Of a stretch of DNA of 57,481 nt, positions 53,498-57,481 are shown piece by piece (position 1 is the stretch's first letter; every line of letters starts with the position of its first letter). The notes under the pieces were generated by a model, which made no database searches, was not told the DNA's origin, and worked only from the letters and a program-made list of their open reading frames with translations. Source of the stretch: an uncultured Gammaproteobacteria bacterium. Its GTDB lineage: Bacteria > Pseudomonadota > Gammaproteobacteria > Francisellales > CACEW01. Position numbers and translations under genes: made by a program. The stretch lies in NCBI GenBank assembly GCA_902563055.1, contig CACEWE010000007.1, positions 1-57,481 of the forward strand, in the 5' to 3' direction.

Positions 53498-54241
53498 TTA
53501 CAGCCAAATTGCAATCACGGCCATTAAAGCAAAACCCAAAACCACAAAACTGTATTGACGCATATTACAACATTTTTCAATCATCACCGCACGATTTAAA
53601 CCATGCAAAGTCCCTAAGTACAAGAAGGTACCGGCAGCCATTGCGTTAATAGAAGCAATAAGCGTTGCAGATTCACCATAGTGATGTACCAAACTGCCTC
53701 CAACAATTCCAAGCGGCGTCATGAGCGCAAAAATGACATAGTAAGCCAAACGGGTTCGAAAACGTAAATCCGCTTTGTTTATCTGTACCGCCAAAGCAAA
53801 ACCTGCAGCCCACTTGTGCCCCAAAATAGCGATAGCCAGAACGCTTAGTAAAGCAAAATGCTCTACCAAGCCTAATGCACCACCCTCTAAAAGCGAATGA
53901 ATACTCAACATAATAACCGATATTAAAACAAATGATCCCTGGTTATGATGCTGATACAATTCACTTCCGTAGTGTTCAAACCACAATAATACTAAAAGTA
54001 CACTTACTGCAATCAGTGCTGCAAAAGGATAATCATAGCCGGCCTCAACAAAAGACTGCGCAGCTTCTGGCAACATATGAATGAGACCTGCACCAATAAA
54101 AACCCCACTGGCAAAAGCATCCGCCAATGGAAAAGTGTGTGTGCTTGTTTTGCGTTTAGCAAAAGGATACCAACCTGAAACTAAAGTTAGTAACAGCAAA
54201 AAAGCAGCCAAACCATATTTTATATCTAGAAAATTATCCAA
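53498..54241 (-). CDS. ZIP-family metal transporter, copy 1
   Basis: About 247 residues, sharing long identical blocks with copy 2 ([47 protein letters not shown]). The GTG at 54259 contains the ribosome site itself (AGGAGG), so the TTG at 54241 six bases after it is the probable start. Metal-binding motifs [11 protein letters not shown] and GHKWAAGFALAVQIN are present, but the second has Ala where copy 2 has Glu (WAEGFAL against WAAGFAL), a change at a conserved metal-site position. Confidence 0.87.
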   Translation of the reverse strand: MDNFLDIKYGLAAFLLLLTLVSGWYPFAKRKTSTHTFPLADAFASGVFIGAGLIHMLPEAAQSFVEAGYDYPFAALIAVSVLLVLLWFEHYGSELYQHHNQGSFVLISVIMLSIHSLLEGGALGLVEHFALLSVLAIAILGHKWAAGFALAVQINKADLRFRTRLAYYVIFALMTPLGIVGGSLVHHYGESATLIASINAMAAGTFLYLGTLHGLNRAVMIEKCCNMRQYSFVVLGFALMAVIAIWL

Positions 54242-54281
54242 ATCAATCCTCCTACCCACAAGACTTGATTAAAAAACAGCC

Positions 54282-54332
54282 ATTATACTGATCGCGCGCA
54301 GCATAGTCAAGCAAAAAATGATAGTCATTCTC
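54282..54332 (-). promoter_or_regulatory. Promoter of the zip-zip-purE-purK unit with Fur box
   Basis: TTGACT (54305-54310), 17-nt spacer, perfect TATAAT (54282-54287). Three bases upstream of the -35, positions 54314-54332 match the 19-bp Fur consensus at 15 of 19. The layout equals that of feoA. Confidence 0.75.
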
Positions 54333-54397
54333 ATTTAACAACATAAAAGTAACACAAAATATCAAAGCGTTAATCTATTTTTCCGCATAAGAGTGCG

Positions 54398-55930
54398 CTA
54401 ATGTTTAAAACAACGCAGCCCCGTAAAGACCATGGCTAAATCTAATGCATTGCACGCATCGATGACTTCTTGATCGCGTTTTGAGCCCCCAGGCTGCATA
54501 ATCAGACCAATACCAGTGTCTTTTAAAAGCTCAATACTATCAGCAAAAGGAAAAAAACCATCCGAAGCTAATAAAGCTCCTTCAAGCTGTCCGGCGGCTT
54601 TTTTAAGTGCTTGTTCCATCGCATCGACTCTGGATACAAAACCGCCGGCAATACTGATGCTTACTTGATCCTTAACAATAACAATCGCATTAGAGGGTAC
54701 ATTTTTTAATACTTTCCAAGCAAAGGCGATATCTTTTTTATAAGCTTGATGATTTTTTTTCTGTGTTACAGGTGTAATATCTTCAATAGTTATTTTAGAT
54801 CGATCCCGCTGTTGTACCAATAAGGCATTGTGCAATAAACGATGATGGTTTTTAGAATCCAATACTTGGCCATGGGTATCTAAAACACGAAGATTTTTTT
54901 TCTGTGCCAAAATACCACGTGCCGCCTCAGTATACTCTGGCGCAATAATCACTTCTAAAAACTTATCGCTTAAAAATTCTGCGGCAGCTTCATCAAGCGC
55001 ACCATTTAAGGCTACAATCCCTCCAAACGCCGACAAGGAATCGGCCTGATAAGCTTTTTTTAGTGCTGTAGTATGCGTAGTATCTTGTGCCACACCACAA
55101 GCTTGGGTATGTTTAACCACCACGCAAGCAGGATAATCAAAAGCACAAACTTGGCTATAGGCCGCATCTGCATCAAGCAAATTATTATACGAAAGCTCTT
55201 TTCCTTGATGCACCGTCGCATCCAATATACTAAAACCTTCTTGATCTAAGCGGTAAGAACTTGCACTTTGATGGGGATTTTCACCATAGCGCAATGCAGT
55301 TTGGTTTTGTGCAAGGAGCGCAGGAAGCGGGCTTTGCTTATTGAGATACTGACAAATAGCATGATCATAGCGCTGGGTATGCATAAAGGCCTTGGTCGCA
55401 AGTTGCTTACGCGCCTGCATACTTAAACCCTGCGGTAATTGCGCTGCGACATCGTTATAATCATCCGGATCACACACCACATGGACATAGCGCATATTTT
55501 TTGCTGCTGCTCGAAGCATACACGGGCCGCCTATATCAATATTTTCTATTGCTTCTTCAAATTGATGTTTTTTTGCGATGGTTTCGCAAAATGGGTATAG
55601 ATTTACAACCACCAAGTCGATCCATTCTATTTGGTGTTCTTTGGCTTCTTGCTGGTGAATATTTCTCAAACCTAAAATGGCACCATGAATTTTAGGATGC
55701 AGTGTTTTAACCCTTCCTTGCATCATTTCCACACACCCGGTGACATCTTTGACTTTTATGGCTTTAATTCGAGCATCTGTTAAGGCCTGATACGTACCGC
55801 CGGTGGATATAATTTCAATACCCGCATCCACTAAAGCCTGGGCAAAAGGGACAATGCCACGCTTATTTGAAACCGATAATAAAGCACGTCTTATGGGATA
55901 TTGATCCACTACTTTCTCCAGATAATTCAT
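54398..55930 (-). CDS. purH: Bifunctional AICAR formyltransferase / IMP cyclohydrolase PurH
   Basis: About 510 residues from ATG 55930 (E. coli 529). N-terminal cyclohydrolase: RRALLSVSNKRGIVPFAQAL, EIISTGGTYQAL, MMQGRVKTLHPKIHG. C-terminal formyltransferase: LRYGENPHQSAS, VVKHTQACGVA, SDGFFPFADSIELL and IMQPGGSKRDQEVI. It carries out the last two steps to IMP. The upstream extension to 56119 has no family character. A TTGATC-N17-TATGCT pair at 55940-55968 would put transcription almost at the ATG, so the true promoter is uncertain. Confidence 0.96.
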   Translation of the reverse strand: MNYLEKVVDQYPIRRALLSVSNKRGIVPFAQALVDAGIEIISTGGTYQALTDARIKAIKVKDVTGCVEMMQGRVKTLHPKIHGAILGLRNIHQQEAKEHQIEWIDLVVVNLYPFCETIAKKHQFEEAIENIDIGGPCMLRAAAKNMRYVHVVCDPDDYNDVAAQLPQGLSMQARKQLATKAFMHTQRYDHAICQYLNKQSPLPALLAQNQTALRYGENPHQSASSYRLDQEGFSILDATVHQGKELSYNNLLDADAAYSQVCAFDYPACVVVKHTQACGVAQDTTHTTALKKAYQADSLSAFGGIVALNGALDEAAAEFLSDKFLEVIIAPEYTEAARGILAQKKNLRVLDTHGQVLDSKNHHRLLHNALLVQQRDRSKITIEDITPVTQKKNHQAYKKDIAFAWKVLKNVPSNAIVIVKDQVSISIAGGFVSRVDAMEQALKKAAGQLEGALLASDGFFPFADSIELLKDTGIGLIMQPGGSKRDQEVIDACNALDLAMVFTGLRCFKH

Positions 55931-56080
55931 CAAGCAAAAAGCATACGGTATATCTTGGCTAAGATCAAGAAGTGCCTTTTGAAACAATAGTAGCAGTTGA
56001 ACCAAAAGTTGCTTAATAATACCTAATGTTGCGCAACTCTGTCTGTGGCCATCCCAGGATGCTTCTATGATGAAAGTCAA

Positions 56081-56140
56081 TCTATTATTGAAAGAACATT
56101 TGCATGGATTGCCTGGCATTGTAGAATCTCATTTATTTCA
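56081..56140 (+). pseudogene. Degenerate IS5-type transposase tail
   Basis: A plus-strand frame reads SIIERTFAWIAWHCRISF. (W)(I/V)VERTFAWL...RR is the conserved C-terminal block of IS5-family DDE transposases. The Trp before IIER is lost, the following Arg residues are only partly kept, and no body or inverted repeats are visible. It lies in the purH leader region. Confidence 0.4.
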
Positions 56141-56207
56141 CAACATATGGTTATAAACTTAAAAAAATACACAAAAAAACCAACAATTAAATATAAACAA
56201 TTTTCGC

Positions 56208-56236
56208 TTGACCTTACCATTAAACCATAATATAAT
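56208..56236 (+). promoter_or_regulatory. Strong sigma-70-type promoter
   Basis: TTGACC (56208-56213), 17-nt spacer, perfect TATAAT (56231-56236). It points at the unrecognised gene starting at 56622, leaving a leader of about 380 nt. Confidence 0.7.
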
Positions 56237-56270
56237 ATTGATTAATATTATTTTATAGCGGGTTAAAATT

Positions 56271-56342
56271 ATGGATTATAATCAAGTTTATTCTCTACGC
56301 TATGTAGGTGCATACTGGGATTTAAACATCTTAGTGACTTAG
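56271..56342 (+). CDS. Possible 23-residue leader ORF
   Basis: ATG to TAG encoding MDYNQVYSLRYVGAYWDLNI plus three residues, starting about 29 nt after the predicted transcription start. The ribosome site is weak (GCGGG). It overlaps the first arm of a long hairpin, so if translated it could affect leader folding. It may simply be chance. Confidence 0.25.
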   Translation: MDYNQVYSLRYVGAYWDLNILVT

Positions 56343-56378
56343 CCTACCGATAGCAAGGTAGGAAATATGCATACATAG
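56300..56378 (+). promoter_or_regulatory. Nested stem-loop in the leader
   Basis: Outer stem: 56300-56306 plus 56309-56314 pair with 56366-56378, 13 bp with a two-base bulge. Inner stem: CCTACC (56343-56348) pairs with GGTAGG (56357-56362) around an eight-base loop. No T-run follows, so this is not a plain terminator. It could be a leader structure or a small RNA. Confidence 0.45.
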
Positions 56379-56621
56379 AGTTTAAGCTTAACAACAAAGC
56401 CTTTTATTCTTAATAGCACCAAATCTTCTTCCTTGGGCACATATTTAAACTAGACCAATATATTCGATTACAAATAAATACAAAATTAACCAAAAAAAAC
56501 AGTAAATATTTTATTAAAACCCTAACAATAATGACTATAGGAAAAACATAATCCAAAAACTAAAACAAACATAGCGCACAAAAAAGTGCTCTAGACATAC
56601 ACAAACAGAAGGAAAAAAATA
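56379..56621 (+). other. AT-rich leader without recognised gene
   Basis: No ORF above about 30 codons and no clear second promoter. A weak CAC/GTG hairpin with flanking pairs lies near 56574-56594. An AAGGA ribosome site at 56609-56613 belongs to the next gene. Confidence 0.5.
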
Positions 56622-57481
56622 ATGCACAAATTATCGATAATACAAAAAGCAAAGACATTCGCACCGCGTCTTACAGACGTAAAATTAGATGAATACGAAC
56701 CAAAAAGTGAACAAGGGAAAAATTTACATGAAGATATAGATATTATTCTTAAAGTAGATACCGAAACTATGAGTAATGAAGAAAAATCACAACAGATACG
56801 CCAACGTTGTTTAGATGAATATGCCAAGCATTTTTATTTTGATGACAAGGAGGAGGAGACAGACATTGTAGGACAATGGCTTGCGGCGGACTTGAAAAAA
56901 AACCCGGAACTTTCTCGTGTAATATACCCTACCTACATACAGGATGACTTCTTGAAAAAGAAGATAGGGACAAAAGCCCACTACTATTTACAAATATTAC
57001 AAGATATAGTTTTCATTAGATCCAAAATAAAAGCGAAACTTAAGATAAACCATGAAGACGACGACATACAAATTTTTGATACCGTTAATCGGATAGTCCA
57101 GTTTTATCATGACAGGCCAAATAACGATCCTTCAACTAACGATCCTTCAACCCATCCTTCAACTTATTGTATAAGCCTCATACTTGTGCACTACAAAAAG
57201 ACATTAGATGCGAGTATAAAAAAATACCTTGAGGAAAGTCTAATTGAACTAAATAGAATAAACACTGATACCAAGATTACAACAAAAAAAGCAGCAAGGA
57301 GTAAAATCAGCAACATAAGGGCTGTAGTTAAGCAAAGACAGGAGTTGCTCTCTAATTGGGATATACAATATCCTGAGTCTCCTTCTCCTGCTTTTGGCTC
57401 TCCTCGTGCTTCTGGTTCTCCTGCTGCGACTTCTCGTGCTTCTGGTTCTGCTTCTGCTTCTGCTTCTGCTTCTGCATCAAA
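56622..57481 (+). CDS. Unrecognised protein with low-complexity C-terminal repeats (partial, runs off right edge)
   Basis: An open frame of 286 codons from an ATG with AAGGA eight bases upstream. It starts MHKLSIIQKAKTFAPRLTDV and is charged and helical (DEYEPKSEQGKNLHEDID, EEKSQQIRQRCLDEYAKHF). It carries an NDPST-NDPST-HPST repeat near residues 168-181, a basic helical part (KKAARSKISNIRAVVKQRQ) and then a Ser/Pro/Ala-rich stretch that becomes SASASA at the edge. No signal peptide, membrane helix or known catalytic motif is seen. In a Legionellales-like genome such proteins are often secreted effectors, but nothing here proves secretion. Confidence 0.75.
   Translation, partial: MHKLSIIQKAKTFAPRLTDVKLDEYEPKSEQGKNLHEDIDIILKVDTETMSNEEKSQQIRQRCLDEYAKHFYFDDKEEETDIVGQWLAADLKKNPELSRVIYPTYIQDDFLKKKIGTKAHYYLQILQDIVFIRSKIKAKLKINHEDDDIQIFDTVNRIVQFYHDRPNNDPSTNDPSTHPSTYCISLILVHYKKTLDASIKKYLEESLIELNRINTDTKITTKKAARSKISNIRAVVKQRQELLSNWDIQYPESPSPAFGSPRASGSPAATSRASGSASASASASAS
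57123..57164 (+). repeat. Short tandem repeat, 15-mer x2 plus 12-mer
   Basis: AACGATCCTTCAACY occurs twice in tandem and is followed by CATCCTTCAACT. The unit is a multiple of three, so the frame is kept and the protein repeats NDPST. Confidence 0.85.
57446..57475 (+). repeat. Hexanucleotide repeat (TTCTGC)5
   Basis: Five perfect TTCTGC units, preceded by related TCTGGT/TCTCCT hexamers from about 57377. They encode Ser-Ala and related dipeptides. Length changes would lengthen or shorten the tail without a frameshift. The array may continue beyond the window. Confidence 0.85.

Noticed and set aside
55931..56119. N-terminal extension of purH to 56119
   Set aside because: These 63 codons have no PurH family character. 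The ATG at 55930 gives the usual length and start.
56591..56827. A 78-codon minus-strand ORF
   Set aside because: It is antisense to the plus-strand gene starting at 56622, which has a good ribosome site and runs 286 codons open.
57123..57164. Tandem repeats as a CRISPR-like array
   Set aside because: The units are 15 and 12 nt, in frame within a coding region, without spacers.

Overview
The window reads as the chromosome of an AT-rich gammaproteobacterium. Gene content (legionaminic-acid-type sugars, a GI-type conjugation module, Fur-controlled feoAB, RfaH, an effector-like gene at the right edge) fits Legionellales or a related host-associated lineage, but I cannot name the species from the sequence alone.

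Left edge, 1-6711 (minus strand): a tightly overlapping run of 13 genes of a GI-type (PFGI-1/ICEHin1056-like, MPF-G) type IV secretion module. It runs from a PilL-like protein through TIGR03759, RAQPRD, TIGR03758, 03745, 03750, 03746, 03749, 03752 and 03751 to the TIGR03744 ATPase, which is cut by the window edge. Next, on the plus strand (6859-11167), come a Wzz-like chain-length protein with its own promoter, a thioredoxin-fold protein, the NhaA antiporter and an aldose 1-epimerase.

Centre, 11176-45012 (minus strand): a surface polysaccharide (O-antigen-like) locus of about 34 kb. A WbpE-like aminotransferase and a UDP-glucuronate epimerase come first, then rfaH. Directly downstream of rfaH lie a near-consensus promoter, an ops element and then wecB, so the RfaH regulator sits next to its own target. 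The long unit encodes UDP-ManNAcA synthesis (wecB, wecC) and a legionaminic-acid pathway (legB, legC, neuC, neuB, PglD/NeuD-like acetyltransferase, ptmE-like guanylyltransferase, neuA). It also holds two separate HisH/HisF/amidotransferase triads for acetamidino-type groups, a membrane acyltransferase, an ABC exporter that may be the flippase, a Wzy-like polymerase, glycosyltransferases, a bi-domain oxidoreductase with a heparinase-fold partner, the initiating transferase wecA and manC. Decayed fragments (epimerase, aminotransferase tail, an unknown ORF) and one 3' frameshift show that the locus has been remodelled by recombination.

Right part, 45369-57481: feoB/feoA under a promoter with a Fur box; a three-gene plus-strand unit of two ionotropic-glutamate-receptor-like membrane proteins flanking a soluble solute-binding protein; a ZIP-ZIP-purE-purK unit whose promoter has the same Fur-box layout as feoA; purH; a degenerate IS5-type transposase tail; and finally a strong promoter, a structured leader and an unrecognised ORF with low-complexity repeats that runs off the window. 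That ORF and the iGluR-like cassette are the least explained parts of the window. I saw no tRNA, rRNA or CRISPR array.
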